A DNA stretch of 64,000 nucleotides from Acinetobacter junii CIP 64.5 (GCF_000368765.1 NZ_KB849655.1:63484-127483), one strand, 5' to 3'; shown: positions 19,346 through 29,177, counted from the stretch's first letter. The notes: generated by a model from the letters alone, not told the origin. A program made the numbers and translations.

Positions 19346-20482
19346 ATGGCGAAAGTACATTGGATGGTGAGTTTAGTACGAGTATTTACAATACTTTTTG
19401 TACTATTAGGCTGTTTTGTACTTTTTTTATATTCACCATTTTATTCTCAGTTAATTGTCAAAGGATTAAATTACTTTGTTCCTGTAGAAGTTAATCAAGT
19501 TGCAGCACAAAGCCAAAAATCTGCTGCGTTGAGTGAGCATGAAACTTTAGAGCCTGGTTCAGATCTATGGATTGCAAGACAAGCTTATTTAAAGCTTATG
19601 GAAAAGACCTTTCAATCAGAAAAACCTGAGGATTTGGGTCTAATTCAAGCGCGTTATAAAGTGTTGCAACAGTTAATATTAGAAGAGCAAGAAAAAGAAA
19701 ATGCTGAAGAACCCAAGCAGGAAATTCCTCTGTTAGCTCAGGCAGCATCATCGGTTCAAGAACAAGAAAGTTCTGCAAGTGCAGCAAGTACACCTTTCGA
19801 TTTTTTGCAATCGGATACAGCCAATACCAAAATACAAATGGAAAAGTATTTAGACTTTTTACAAAGCTATCCTATTGATTTATCTGCTTCTGAGGATTCA
19901 GCTGAGCAAACAAATACAGATTTTCTCGAGTTGAAAAAAAATAAGGTTGAGACAAAGACTTCAAGAAATAGCTCTGAGCCTTATGCGATTGTTGTATTGG
20001 GTGGTGGATTGACACTAGGCGCAAATGGTAAAGATATTGTGGTAAATAATTACACACGTTTGCGCTTGGAAAAGACATTAGAAATAGAGAAAAAATATGA
20101 TTTGCCGATTGTGCTGAGTGGTGTTGAAGCACCGTATATGCAAGCTTGGTTAAATGAACGAGGCATTGAAGCAAAATTACTTGAAAAAAGAAGTATGAAT
20201 ACCTGCGAAAACTCTCGGTTTAGTTCTTTGTTATTACAAAAAAAAGGCGGGGCACCAACGGTACTTTTGATCACGGATGAATACCACATGCCTCGCACAC
20301 GTCGTTTATTTGCATTAAATGGTATTGAGACTGTTCCAGTGATTGCGCCTATGCCGACGCAATTAACGAAATGGCGTCCTAGTGAGCAAAATTATGATCA
20401 TAGTCGACGAGCAAACTATGAGATGTTAGCTACAATTCGTGATATGTTGTTTGGCTCTAGTGATTGTCGGGAGATACCATAA
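19346..20482 (+). CDS. DUF218 (ElyC/SanA/YdcF-like) envelope protein
   Basis: 378 residues from an ATG with an ideal GAGGAG site at the end of murB. One N-terminal membrane helix (about residues 10-32) is followed by a Gln/Ser/Glu-rich linker (about 60-200) and a C-terminal DUF218 domain. The domain carries VVLGGGLT and the DEYHMPRTRR motif. ElyC and SanA in E. coli affect envelope integrity; being downstream of murB agrees with a peptidoglycan or envelope role. The linker is unusually long. Exact function unknown. Confidence 0.8.
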   Translation: MAKVHWMVSLVRVFTILFVLLGCFVLFLYSPFYSQLIVKGLNYFVPVEVNQVAAQSQKSAALSEHETLEPGSDLWIARQAYLKLMEKTFQSEKPEDLGLIQARYKVLQQLILEEQEKENAEEPKQEIPLLAQAASSVQEQESSASAASTPFDFLQSDTANTKIQMEKYLDFLQSYPIDLSASEDSAEQTNTDFLELKKNKVETKTSRNSSEPYAIVVLGGGLTLGANGKDIVVNNYTRLRLEKTLEIEKKYDLPIVLSGVEAPYMQAWLNERGIEAKLLEKRSMNTCENSRFSSLLLQKKGGAPTVLLITDEYHMPRTRRLFALNGIETVPVIAPMPTQLTKWRPSEQNYDHSRRANYEMLATIRDMLFGSSDCREIP

Positions 20483-21510
20483 TGTCAAATATTCCATTTC
20501 TAAATCCCACGATCTTAAAGCAACTTGATTTACCTATTCCAAATCGAGAAACCACTCCTCAAGTTCTTGAACCACTAGATTTGACAGTAAGTTTTGAACC
20601 AACTAAGCCATTACAAGCATATCGTAAGCTGTATGGTTTGCATTTGTTGGAATGTGAGCATTGGCAAGGTTATGTAGAAATGCCATTGTTTCGTTTACAT
20701 GTACAGGTCTTTCAACCCAAAATAGAAAAAATTCAGGGTACTGTGTGTTTATTACATGGTTATCTGGAACATAGCGGGATTTACCAACCGATTATCAAAG
20801 AAATCTTGGATCAAGGATTTAGTGTAATTACCTATGATCTTCCTGGTCACGGTTTAAGTAATGGTTCACCTGCTAGTATTCAGAACTTTGATCATTACCA
20901 ACAGGTTCTTAATGCTGTTTATGATGCTGTTCATCATGCAAAACAATTGCCACGTCCGTGGTTGGGAATCGGGCAAAGTACTGGCGGTGCAATATGGATG
21001 CATCATCTATTAGAATTTGCCGAGCGACGTGAAGATCCAATAGTTGATCGTGTATTGTTATTATCACCATTAATACGTCCAGCGAAAACGGCCTGGTGGC
21101 ATAACTCTGTCGGGTTAGGGATTATACGCCGTATAAAAAGCCAAGTCCCTCGACACTTCCGTCGCAATAATCATAATCCTGAATTTTTGCGATTTGTGCG
21201 TTTAAAAGATCCATTGCAACCAAGAATGATGGGAATGGATTGGATTCTTGCGATGTCGAAATGGATGTTGGAAATGGAACAACGTCCAGCTTGTCGTATT
21301 CCTGTTTGGTTAGCACAGGGTGCGCTCGATCAAACTGTAGATTGGCGCTATAACATTGAATATATACGTCGTAAATTTAGACTACAAACCTTGTTGATGC
21401 TAGAAGAAGGTTCACATCAATTAATCAATGAACGTGCAGATATTCGTGCTGCACTAACAGGTTTAATTCCAGCTTTTTTACATGCTAAGCCAAATCATTA
21501 TTATTACTAA
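20482..21510 (+). CDS. Alpha/beta hydrolase, lysophospholipase-like
   Basis: 342 residues from the ATG at 20482, which overlaps the preceding stop (TAATG) and has a GGGAG site. The nucleophile elbow is GQSTGG at about residue 166, the oxyanion region is LLHGYLEHSG, and the Asp and His of the triad are plausible in QGALDQTVD and EEGSHQLINE. It matches the monoacylglycerol lipase/lysophospholipase (PldB-like) group. Co-transcribed with the DUF218 gene. Confidence 0.85.
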   Translation: MSNIPFLNPTILKQLDLPIPNRETTPQVLEPLDLTVSFEPTKPLQAYRKLYGLHLLECEHWQGYVEMPLFRLHVQVFQPKIEKIQGTVCLLHGYLEHSGIYQPIIKEILDQGFSVITYDLPGHGLSNGSPASIQNFDHYQQVLNAVYDAVHHAKQLPRPWLGIGQSTGGAIWMHHLLEFAERREDPIVDRVLLLSPLIRPAKTAWWHNSVGLGIIRRIKSQVPRHFRRNNHNPEFLRFVRLKDPLQPRMMGMDWILAMSKWMLEMEQRPACRIPVWLAQGALDQTVDWRYNIEYIRRKFRLQTLLMLEEGSHQLINERADIRAALTGLIPAFLHAKPNHYYY

Positions 21511-21741
21511 TATTTCTTTTTTACCAATGATTTAGATGATACAATTTTTAACAATATAAAAAAATGAAAATTTAAATCATAGGGGTATGCATGATAAGGG
21601 GTGCATCTTGGAGCTTCTTTAGCTCTATTCTTTTATGTTTTTCTACATCTGTTTTTGCTCAAGATCTATACAAGTGTGTTTCTCCACAGGGCACAACTTA
21701 TCAAAATCATCCTTGTGCTGCGAAAACTGCTCAAAAAACTG

Positions 21742-21751
21742 CGTGTATGGG
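21742..21751 (+). repeat. Left copy of IS4 target duplication
   Basis: CGTGTATGGG, repeated exactly at 23023-23032 on the other side of the element. Confidence 0.9.
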
Positions 21752-23022
21752 CACTGCTGTCCCACAAATATCACAAGAAGAACCTCAATTGAGGTTCTTC
21801 TTGTTTTCGCCATTTTTTATCAGGCACAAAGAGTGACCTTAAAAGTTTCCTTTCAAATAAATTGACCTGAATAATTCTCAGTAAACGCTGAACACTCCAT
21901 CCTTCTTGTGCCATGTGTTTAGCGAAGTTCACCAGCAAATAGGCAATTAATGCAATCCATATTTGCGTTTGTATCGCATTGCGGCTTCGACCTAGAAATG
22001 ACTTCAGTTTTAAATTCTGCTTGATGGCTTTAAAGAATAACTCAATCTTCCAGCGGTCTTTATAAATTGCAGCAATGGTGGATGCTGCCAGATGAAAGTT
22101 GTTGCTCAGAAATTCGAATGTTCTTTTCTTATCTGTATCATAAAACTCTATACGTCTTAATAATTCAGGTGCGCCTCTTTTCTTGGCATACGCACTGCTC
22201 AATTCAATACATTCATCCGCAATAATCCCTTTAGTCGCTAATACGCTGCGGCTTGATTTAACTTGATAAACCATCTTTGGGCGTAGCCGGGTTACAAAGC
22301 TGACGTTCTGAAGTGTCAACTGAGCAAACCATTGATAATCAACATATCCTTTATCAAAGACGATAATGCTGCCAGCAGGAAATTTAAATGCTCTGCCTTG
22401 CACCATATCATTTTCAATACCATCCCCAAGCGCTACAAATTCAGGAATGGTATTGCTGTGATTTAAGCCAACACTGAGTTTAATACTGGCTTTGGATTCA
22501 TGCACTTTTGCCCATGCGCACAATGACAGTGAAAGATCAATATGACTGGCATCTAGTGAATACAGCGGATTCTTGAATCTAAATTTATGTGCAGTTTTAG
22601 AGTTTTCACAGCGCTGAAGCAGCTGTGTGAACAATTGCTGATACAAGCTGGCGGGCTGTTCTTCGTTGAGTCTTGCTAAGGTGCTTCGCGCAATTCTCTT
22701 CGCGCCAAGATGATAGAGCTTTTCCTGCTGGGATTCGAGATTGGATTGAATGTCTCTTAAGCTTTGCCGACAAGAAAGTTGGGACATCAATATGGCAACA
22801 AACTGATCCCAGCGGGTGGCTGATCTTAATTTTTGCCCAGAGTGGTGCAGTTTAGCCAGACGTTCAAAATCTTGTCTTAAAATGGGTTTGAGTAATTGAT
22901 GAAATACGGTATTCTGATGTGACAAAACCTGAGTCCTTTATAGTTAAAGTGTTTGTTTGCACTCATATTTTAACTATTTAGACTCAGTTTTTTTATTTAG
23001 AGCAAACTATGGGACAGTAGTG
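21752..23022 (-). mobile_element. IS4-family insertion sequence
   Basis: 1271 bp with terminal repeats CACTGCTGTCCCA (left) and CACTACTGTCCCA (right end read inward). It is flanked by a perfect 10-bp duplication, CGTGTATGGG, a length usual for IS4-family elements. It encodes one complete transposase on the minus strand. The clean duplication and intact transposase suggest a recent insertion. Confidence 0.92.
21771..22925 (-). CDS. IS4-family transposase
   Basis: 384 residues with a DUF4372-type N-terminus. The DDE residues are visible as the Asp of SLDASHIDL, the Asp of VFDKGYVDY and the Glu of the YREK signature (YKDRWKIELFFKAIK), which defines the IS4 family. It appears intact. The last residues (QEEPQLRFFL) lie next to the element's left terminal repeat, showing how tightly the gene fills the element. 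Confidence 0.92.
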   Translation of the reverse strand: MSHQNTVFHQLLKPILRQDFERLAKLHHSGQKLRSATRWDQFVAILMSQLSCRQSLRDIQSNLESQQEKLYHLGAKRIARSTLARLNEEQPASLYQQLFTQLLQRCENSKTAHKFRFKNPLYSLDASHIDLSLSLCAWAKVHESKASIKLSVGLNHSNTIPEFVALGDGIENDMVQGRAFKFPAGSIIVFDKGYVDYQWFAQLTLQNVSFVTRLRPKMVYQVKSSRSVLATKGIIADECIELSSAYAKKRGAPELLRRIEFYDTDKKRTFEFLSNNFHLAASTIAAIYKDRWKIELFFKAIKQNLKLKSFLGRSRNAIQTQIWIALIAYLLVNFAKHMAQEGWSVQRLLRIIQVNLFERKLLRSLFVPDKKWRKQEEPQLRFFL

Positions 23023-23032
23023 CGTGTATGGG
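23023..23032 (+). repeat. Right copy of IS4 target duplication
   Basis: CGTGTATGGG, identical to 21742-21751. Confidence 0.9.
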
Positions 23033-23439
23033 CTCTATTTCAAATGGCTTTGAGCATGATTGTAGGAAGAGCGAGCTTCAGCGGCAACGCACAACTGAGA
23101 ATGAAAGAAATGCCTACACTCAAGATTCTGCACTAAATAAAACTAAGGTAGCTATAGATCAGTCTTCTGAGTTTCAACGAGGCATTGTGCAATTTCCTGA
23201 ATGTAAACAGCGAATAGATACCTTACGTTTAGCGCGTTATGCTGGTAGACAGATGCAGATCATCGAGAATAGTCGGCAGATGTATGCAGCAAGAATATGT
23301 ACGGCTGAAGGTAGTATCTATATGAGTTGTAATGCAATCACAGACACATTACTCACCCAAAAAAGTTCAACGTGTCCATTCAAGCGAACTTAAATATTTA
23401 GCAACAAATTTTTTGATACTAAGAATATGGGGATATGCA

Positions 23440-24168
23440 ATGAAAGTTGTTTTTATTGTTATAGGGTTTATTTTTATAATTTTTTTTATGCTTAATCGTT
23501 GCTCTCATCAGGAGCTACCTGCAAATACTCAAGATGCAAATAATCCAATTGCGCAACGACAGAATATTCTAGACCAAATCGTTTTGTTGCAACCACTCAA
23601 ACAATATGCCAGCAAAGATTATGAATCTATACAACAAACGGCAAATGGTGTCGTAAATGTAAATGAGATTGAAACAAGCGTGAGCAGTACATTGTGGTGG
23701 AAGCTTAGAGAAATAATAGAGAAAAAAGCAGATGATGAGGGGCAACGTTTATGGGCGAATGCTTATCTTCAACAACTGTATGATGCCAAACGGAAAGGTG
23801 ATTGTTTCCCAATTTCATTCCCTTTATATAGTAAAACTTCACCGCAACAACGCAGAGCTTTATTAAGTCAGAACACTCAGCAGCAGTCTAGTGAAGCATT
23901 AACTTATATATTGACTCATAATGGAAAGCGTTCAGTTGTTGATCGTATGCAAGCGCCAGAGGCATGGTCTCAGGTTGCTGATAAACTTAGACAAGACTAC
24001 GGTGCTGAAGCAGATTTAATCAATTCAGGTGAAACTGCTGAGGATAAGAATAAACAATGTGAAGTTGTGGTGAGGACTTTTGAATACATTCTTTCACTAC
24101 CGCAAGAACAACAAGGTCCTGTGATACGCTGGTTTTTAGATAAGCATATTTCTGTAGGCATTTTTTAA
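23440..24168 (+). CDS. Membrane-anchored protein of unknown function
   Basis: 242 residues from an ATG at 23440 preceded by a GGGGAT site. A hydrophobic N-terminus (residues 2-19) ends in LNRCSHQEL, so it is either an anchor or an unusual lipoprotein signal. The rest is soluble, Gln-rich and without a family I recognise. It follows the disrupted secreted-protein gene and precedes a lipoprotein gene 17 bases away. The three probably formed one accessory operon whose first gene is now broken. Polar effects of the IS on this gene are possible. Confidence 0.65.
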   Translation: MKVVFIVIGFIFIIFFMLNRCSHQELPANTQDANNPIAQRQNILDQIVLLQPLKQYASKDYESIQQTANGVVNVNEIETSVSSTLWWKLREIIEKKADDEGQRLWANAYLQQLYDAKRKGDCFPISFPLYSKTSPQQRRALLSQNTQQQSSEALTYILTHNGKRSVVDRMQAPEAWSQVADKLRQDYGAEADLINSGETAEDKNKQCEVVVRTFEYILSLPQEQQGPVIRWFLDKHISVGIF

Positions 24169-24185
24169 TAAGATTGTAGATAAAA

Positions 24186-24824
24186 ATGATTAAAAATTTA
24201 TTTCTTAAACAGACAAGTTTAAAGTTTCTAGTTGTTGTATTTATTCTTGTAGGATTGGTGGCATGTGGTAAAACAACGCATGAACCAAAGGTTGGGGAAT
24301 ATGGAGAAGCATTGGTCAATTCAGTGCGTCTGACATCTAGTGAACTAGAGCAACTGAATCAAGCTGTTATTAATAAACCCAAAGATACGTTTGATCGTCC
24401 AAGTGTTGCTATTGGTTTTCTTGGGGAATCGAATAAGAATCCTTATCGGTTTGTGATAGTTGCTAAAGGTATTGCACCAAATGAAGGTAAGGTCAATTTA
24501 AAGTGGATAGGAGGAGTCCAGAGTGAAGCCTCCAATGGATATCAACCCCAAATCTTTCAATCAGATGATAAACATAAGTATGAGATGAATGAACCTGTAC
24601 TGTTAATTGCCAGTTCAGATCCATTTTCCATCAGTGAACAGAGTAATGGTGTTCACTACGATGTTCATGCTGAATTGATGGAGGCATCGAATATTCAGTT
24701 TCAATCTGTAGAAGTTCAAATTTGGCAGGGTAAGGGTAGTCTTTATAGTTGGACGTATTATTTAAAATTCCTTGTAATTTTGATGATTCCAATTTTTGCC
24801 ATATATCGATTAGTTAGCCGCTAA
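24186..24824 (+). CDS. Predicted lipoprotein with C-terminal membrane helix
   Basis: 212 residues. The N-terminal signal ends in a good lipobox (LVAC, with the Cys at about residue 27). A second hydrophobic segment lies at the extreme C-terminus (about residues 194-209, LKFLVILMIPIFAIYRL). A lipid anchor plus a C-terminal helix is unusual. No family is recognised. It is the last gene of the small accessory group that begins with the IS-split gene. Confidence 0.65.
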   Translation: MIKNLFLKQTSLKFLVVVFILVGLVACGKTTHEPKVGEYGEALVNSVRLTSSELEQLNQAVINKPKDTFDRPSVAIGFLGESNKNPYRFVIVAKGIAPNEGKVNLKWIGGVQSEASNGYQPQIFQSDDKHKYEMNEPVLLIASSDPFSISEQSNGVHYDVHAELMEASNIQFQSVEVQIWQGKGSLYSWTYYLKFLVILMIPIFAIYRLVSR

Positions 24825-24842
24825 ACCATATTTTTTAAACTT

Positions 24843-24863
24843 GGGCCACTCGAAGAGTGGCTC
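24843..24863. terminator. Hairpin between convergent genes
   Basis: GCCACTC, loop GAA, GAGTGGC (24845-24861), extended by further pairs. It lies between the lipoprotein gene and the convergent glutamate-synthase-like gene. The T runs are weak on both sides. Confidence 0.45.
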
Positions 24864-24870
24864 AATTTCG

Positions 24871-26541
24871 TTAGAAACTTTTTGCATTAGCCAATTTCCA
24901 CATACGATAATAGAAATTCTCATCATCGTTTAAATCAGCTTGTAGTAATTCATTTTCTTTTAAGAAAAAATGAATCTGGGCATAATTTTTGATTTCACGA
25001 TCATTCATACGCTGAGCGAGATGATGTGTTTTGATATCTGATGGATGTTTGAGTCCTGCCGCAGCGATCATTTCTGATAATGCATGCAATGTATTTTTGT
25101 GGAAGTTAAACACTCGTTCAGCTTTACTTGGAACATCAATTGCCTTCTGGCGATCTTTATCTTGCGTTGCAACTCCGACTGGACATTGGTTGGTATGGCA
25201 ACTTTGAGCTTGAATACAACCAACAGCGAACATAAAACCGCGTGCAGAATTGACCCAGTCTGCACCTAAAGCAAATGTACTTGCAATGTCAAAAGCACTA
25301 ATGATTTTTCCACTCGCACCAACTTTAACTTGGCTGCGTAGACCTACGCCTACAAGTGTATTATGAACAAATCGCAATCCTTCTCTTAAGGGGGTGCCAA
25401 TATAATCACTAAATTCAATCGGTGCTGCACCTGTTCCGCCTTCTGAACCATCAACTACTATAAAATCAGGAACAATTTTAGTTTCCAACATGGCCTTAAC
25501 AATACCCATGAACTGCCATGGTTGACCGATACAAAGTTTAAAACCGACAGGTTTACCACCTGATAAATCTCTTAACTTTTGTATGAAATGCATCATCTCA
25601 ATAGGCGTATTAAAACTAGGATGCTTTGCAGGCGAGATACAATCATGTTCTCTTGAAACTCCACGTATTTGTGCAATTTCTTCTGTAATTTTATGTTTGG
25701 GTAATATCCCACCATGCCCAGGCTTAGCACCTTGAGATAGTTTCAACTTGATCATTTTGATTTTAGGATTTTTAGCTTGTTGAGCAAATTTTTCAGGATC
25801 GAAAAGTCCTTCCGCTGTTCTACAACCGAAATAACCGCTAGCAATTTGCCAAACGATATCACCACCATGTTCTAGATGATAAGGGCTGAGACTGCCTTCA
25901 CCTGTATCATGATAAAAGTTACCCAATTTGGCACCTTTGTTTAAAGCTCTAATGGCATTTGCGCTTAAGCTACCAAAACTCATGGCGGAAATATTCATGA
26001 TGGAAGCACTATATGGCTGTTTACATTGGTGGTTTCCAATCAGTACACGAAATGTTTTTGTATCTGCAGGTGGGCACGGCGCAATCGAATGCACAATAAA
26101 TCTATAGTTTGGCTCATATACATCGATAATTGAACCAAATGGCTTATCAGCATTTTCATTTTTTGCACGTTGATAAACCAAACTTCGCTGCATACGAGAA
26201 AAAGGTAAGGCATCCTGATCCGCTTCTATAAAATATTGGCGAATTTCAGGACGGACATCTTCGAAAAAGAAACGGAAATGACCAATGATTGGGTAGTTTC
26301 TTAAAATAGCATGTTTTTTTTGAAGTAAATCATACAATCCAACCATACTTAACAGGCTCGTAAGCAGCCATAAGCCATTTAATAAAGTGTCAGAAATGAA
26401 GTAGTAAATACTATGTGGCGTGTAGATTGTTTTAAACCACGTAATGCTAAGTGCAATAAATATGCAAAGAAACCAAATTGAATGTCTAGAGAAGAATGTA
26501 TTGAGTAATTTATGTCTTATCGCTTGGGCTGGGCTAGCCAT
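24871..26541 (-). CDS. FMN-binding glutamate synthase-like membrane protein
   Basis: About 556 residues. Two or three N-terminal hydrophobic segments (residues 20-80) precede a glutamate-synthase FMN domain. The 3Fe-4S cysteine pattern C-x5-C-x4-C is intact in GCIQAQSCHTNQC, and the FMN/loop segment GAKPGHGG is present. The amidotransferase domain of true GltB is absent, so it cannot use glutamine by itself. Such stand-alone proteins are common in Acinetobacter and their substrate is not established. The ATG at 26539-26541 is used; the longer frame starts with TTG. Confidence 0.8.
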   Translation of the reverse strand: MASPAQAIRHKLLNTFFSRHSIWFLCIFIALSITWFKTIYTPHSIYYFISDTLLNGLWLLTSLLSMVGLYDLLQKKHAILRNYPIIGHFRFFFEDVRPEIRQYFIEADQDALPFSRMQRSLVYQRAKNENADKPFGSIIDVYEPNYRFIVHSIAPCPPADTKTFRVLIGNHQCKQPYSASIMNISAMSFGSLSANAIRALNKGAKLGNFYHDTGEGSLSPYHLEHGGDIVWQIASGYFGCRTAEGLFDPEKFAQQAKNPKIKMIKLKLSQGAKPGHGGILPKHKITEEIAQIRGVSREHDCISPAKHPSFNTPIEMMHFIQKLRDLSGGKPVGFKLCIGQPWQFMGIVKAMLETKIVPDFIVVDGSEGGTGAAPIEFSDYIGTPLREGLRFVHNTLVGVGLRSQVKVGASGKIISAFDIASTFALGADWVNSARGFMFAVGCIQAQSCHTNQCPVGVATQDKDRQKAIDVPSKAERVFNFHKNTLHALSEMIAAAGLKHPSDIKTHHLAQRMNDREIKNYAQIHFFLKENELLQADLNDDENFYYRMWKLANAKSF

Positions 26542-26780
26542 AAACAATCATGCCTTTTAATCATTTTTGATAATAGCACCATGCCAAGAACTGATTATGA
26601 CCTCAAGTAATGAATTGTTAGATATGAGAATTGTTCTCTAGAATGTTTTAATATTCCATCAACTTTTACGCTTTGAAACTTCTTAAGGATGTTTTGATGT
26701 GAAAAAAAGTATCACTACATTGTCGCGTTTTAATAGGATTAATAATGGTTTTAATCACTAATTAGAGGTGAAAAAAGCAA
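26542..26780. other. First part of the gap before hpd, nothing recognised
   Basis: AT-rich sequence between the divergent glutamate-synthase-like gene and hpd (gap 26542-27055). I see no frame, no strong hairpin and no clear promoter here. The operator-like site of this gap is listed separately; 26817-27055 also shows nothing further. Confidence 0.4.
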
Positions 26781-26816
26781 TTTAATTACACATAACATAA
26801 TTTAATTATGTATTGC
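26781..26816. promoter_or_regulatory. Operator-like AT-rich repeat upstream of hpd
   Basis: It contains the 15-bp palindrome CATAATT-T-AATTATG and two 22-base windows that recur upstream of fahA/aroP. Bases 26781-26802 match 31941-31962 at 20 of 22 positions on the same strand. Bases 26795-26816 match 31930-31951 at 19 of 22 on the opposite strand. Sharing between the two ends of one catabolic cluster suggests a binding site for the cluster's IclR regulator. Confidence 0.55.
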
Positions 26817-27055
26817 ATAAATTTTAGCTTTCTTGTAGCATTAATTCATCGTAGAAAACCAAAACAATTTTGTGTTGTTCTGGCTAGTTTTAGGACCGTG
26901 AAAAGAACATGGATGATTGAAAAGAATTCTATCTATCCAACTCTTTGATCGATAGTTCACATGATTTGTTAAAGGTAGTTATTGCAACCGAAAATTAACA
27001 AAACATGTTGTACAGTATTAAAAACGGATGAATTTATCTAAATAAGGGAAACTAG

Positions 27056-28111
27056 ATGGACATTTTAGATAACCCATTAGAGCTATGTGGATTTGCTTTT
27101 ATTGAGTTTGTTTCGACGGAAAATGGATTAGATCAAATCTTTGAAACAATAGGCTTTTCCAAAGTCGCAAAGCATAAATCTAAAAAAGTTTATTTATGGC
27201 GCCAAGGTAATATCAATATTATTTTGAATTATCAGCCTGAATCTTATGCTTCGTTCTTTTATAAAGAGCATGGACCATCAGCATGTGCGATGGGTTTCAG
27301 AACTCGTGATGCAGCGAAAGCTTTCAAGAAAGCAATCGAACTTGGTGCAGAACCGATGTATTCACAAGCTGGTCCAATGGAACTCAATATTCCTGCGATT
27401 AAAGGAATTGGTGGTATGCCAATCTTTCTTGTAGATCGTGATATTTACGAAAACGATTTTGTATTCTTTGATGATGTTGAGAAAAATCCAAAGGGTGCGG
27501 GTCTAAATGAAATCGACCATTTAACTCATAATGTTTATAAAGGACGTATGGAGTATTGGGCGAATTTCTATGAAAAGATTTTCAACTTCCAAGAGATTCG
27601 TTATTTTGATATTAAAGGCGAATACACAGGTCTTACTTCTAAAGCATTGACAGCACCAGATGGTATGATTCGTATCCCTTTAAATGAAGATTCAGATAAA
27701 GGTAATGGTCAAATCGCTGAATTCCTCGCTGATTTTAATGGTGAAGGCATTCAACACATCGCATTTATTACAGATGATTTACTTTCTACGTGGGATAAGT
27801 TGAAAGGGCTTGGTCTTGAGTTCATGACTCCTCCACCTGAAACGTATTACGAGATGTTGAAAGAGCGTTTACCAGAGCATGGTGAGCCAACTGAAGAGTT
27901 GAAAAAGCGTGGTATTTTGCTCGATGGCAATACCAAAGACGGTCAGAAGAAACTACTTCTTCAGATTTTCTCGCAAAATATGCTTGGGCCAGTATTCTTT
28001 GAATTTATTCAACGTAAAGATGATGATGGCTTTGGTGAGGGTAACTTCAAGGCTTTATTTGAATCGATTGAGCGTGATCAAATTCGCCGTGGTGTATTAG
28101 AAGCGAAGTAA
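27056..28111 (+). CDS. hpd: 4-hydroxyphenylpyruvate dioxygenase
   Basis: 351 residues with two VOC modules. The Fe(II) ligands of the C-terminal module are H155 (EIDHLTHNV), H234 (GIQHIAF) and E316 (FFEFIQRK). It converts 4-hydroxyphenylpyruvate to homogentisate, the first committed step of tyrosine breakdown. The downstream steps MaiA and FahA are encoded 1.7 kb away on the other strand. The operator-like repeat about 240 bases upstream suggests shared control. Confidence 0.95.
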   Translation: MDILDNPLELCGFAFIEFVSTENGLDQIFETIGFSKVAKHKSKKVYLWRQGNINIILNYQPESYASFFYKEHGPSACAMGFRTRDAAKAFKKAIELGAEPMYSQAGPMELNIPAIKGIGGMPIFLVDRDIYENDFVFFDDVEKNPKGAGLNEIDHLTHNVYKGRMEYWANFYEKIFNFQEIRYFDIKGEYTGLTSKALTAPDGMIRIPLNEDSDKGNGQIAEFLADFNGEGIQHIAFITDDLLSTWDKLKGLGLEFMTPPPETYYEMLKERLPEHGEPTEELKKRGILLDGNTKDGQKKLLLQIFSQNMLGPVFFEFIQRKDDDGFGEGNFKALFESIERDQIRRGVLEAK

Positions 28112-28125
28112 TTTGCTGCTATGAA

Positions 28126-28162
28126 CAAAAAAGCCAAGAATCAAATTCTTGGCTTTTTTTTT
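28126..28162. terminator. Bidirectional terminator between hpd and iclR
   Basis: AAGCCAAGAAT (28131-28141), loop CAA, ATTCTTGGCTT (28145-28155). It is flanked by a T run on + and an A run before the stem, so it should terminate both convergent genes. Confidence 0.88.
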
Positions 28163-28163
28163 A

Positions 28164-28943
28164 CTATCTAGTTTGAATGAATTGATTAATTGCTGCGACT
28201 TCATTCTTAAACAGTTCAAGTTTTTCACTGCCTTCGTGTAGCGGTAGAAACATTTCACTGTCTAGTGCCACAATACAAAATTCCATCGCTCGTTGAGCAT
28301 TGAAAATAGGTAAGCCAACGGCATTAATCCCAACAAGTAGATCTCCTTGAGCGATCGCCATTCCATGATGTAAAATCTTGTCTTTCAAAACTAAAAAATC
28401 ATCCCATGTTTGTGGTTTGATTGCATAGTGGTTGAGTGCAGCTTTAGTCCACTCTGCATCCATTAATGGTTTCACCACGGCTTCAGGTAAATAAGAAGCA
28501 AAAACTCGACCCGCTGCCGAATTGACTAATGGCATGATTGAACCGACTTTGGTTACGATTGAAATGGGATGATTAGATTCAATTGACTGTACTACCAGTG
28601 GTCCTTGAGGCGACCATTTGCTGATTTGGATACCACAACCAATTTTACTTTGAAGGTTATAGATCAAGTGCTGAACTAATTGCAAAACATCAGTATGTTG
28701 AATGCAACTCAAACCTAAACGCCATGCTTGATCGCCTAGAGCGTATTGACCATCTTCAAGCTGTTTCGCATAATTCATACGAATTAAGCTTACTAAATAG
28801 CGGTGAACTTTAGCAGGATGCATATCAAGCTTAGTTGATAAATCCTTTAAAATAATCGGTTTATTATGTTCTAACAGCGCGTTTAATACGGATAAACCGA
28901 CTTCAAGCGATTGAACCCCACCAGATAATTTTTCTTCAATCAT
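28164..28943 (-). CDS. IclR-family regulator of the homogentisate cluster
   Basis: 259 residues with an N-terminal winged helix (about 15-75) and a C-terminal IclR effector domain (80-255). It is encoded inside the tyrosine-catabolic cluster, convergent with hpd, and is the natural candidate for the local regulator (a HmgR-like role). The operator-like repeats upstream of hpd and between fahA and the permease are its probable targets. That link is inferred from position and shared sequence only. Confidence 0.85.
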   Translation of the reverse strand: MIEEKLSGGVQSLEVGLSVLNALLEHNKPIILKDLSTKLDMHPAKVHRYLVSLIRMNYAKQLEDGQYALGDQAWRLGLSCIQHTDVLQLVQHLIYNLQSKIGCGIQISKWSPQGPLVVQSIESNHPISIVTKVGSIMPLVNSAAGRVFASYLPEAVVKPLMDAEWTKAALNHYAIKPQTWDDFLVLKDKILHHGMAIAQGDLLVGINAVGLPIFNAQRAMEFCIVALDSEMFLPLHEGSEKLELFKNEVAAINQFIQTR

Positions 28944-29076
28944 TCAACAACCCTTCATTTAAATTTTATCTAGCAGTAATGGTCAAATCTGTATAAATAC
29001 ATCAGAATTTCGATTAAATAATGCCTGAGCATGATGCAAAATTGAAATCATCTTTTTAAATGACTCAAATTAAAGA

Positions 29077-29094
29077 ATTGTATAAGCATACAAT
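29077..29094. promoter_or_regulatory. Inverted repeat upstream of iclR
   Basis: ATTGTAT-AAGC-ATACAAT is a perfect 7-bp inverted repeat in the 319-base gap between iclR and the VOC gene, 134 bases before the iclR start. It differs from the repeats shared by hpd and fahA/aroP. The rest of the gap holds only the VOC operon terminator. Confidence 0.4.
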
Positions 29095-29177
29095 GGTTTG
29101 AGCGTAGATCATATTTGATTTTCAAGATGATAGCATGACATTAAATGAATTAAGTTTACTCATTTTTTTGCATTAAA

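Larger units (their letters stand above)
21591..23393 (+). pseudogene. Secreted DUF4124-like protein gene split by IS4 element
   Basis: Removing the IS4 element and one copy of its 10-bp target duplication restores a single 173-residue frame: 53 codons before the element, then GSISNGFEHDC onward in the same phase to the stop at 23391-23393. The product has a signal peptide (cleavage after FSTSVFA) and a DLYKCVSPQGTTYQNHPC segment typical of DUF4124 proteins, with several cysteines. As found, the gene is interrupted. The left part reads 81 codons into the element. The right part could only be expressed from an internal start. Confidence 0.85.
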
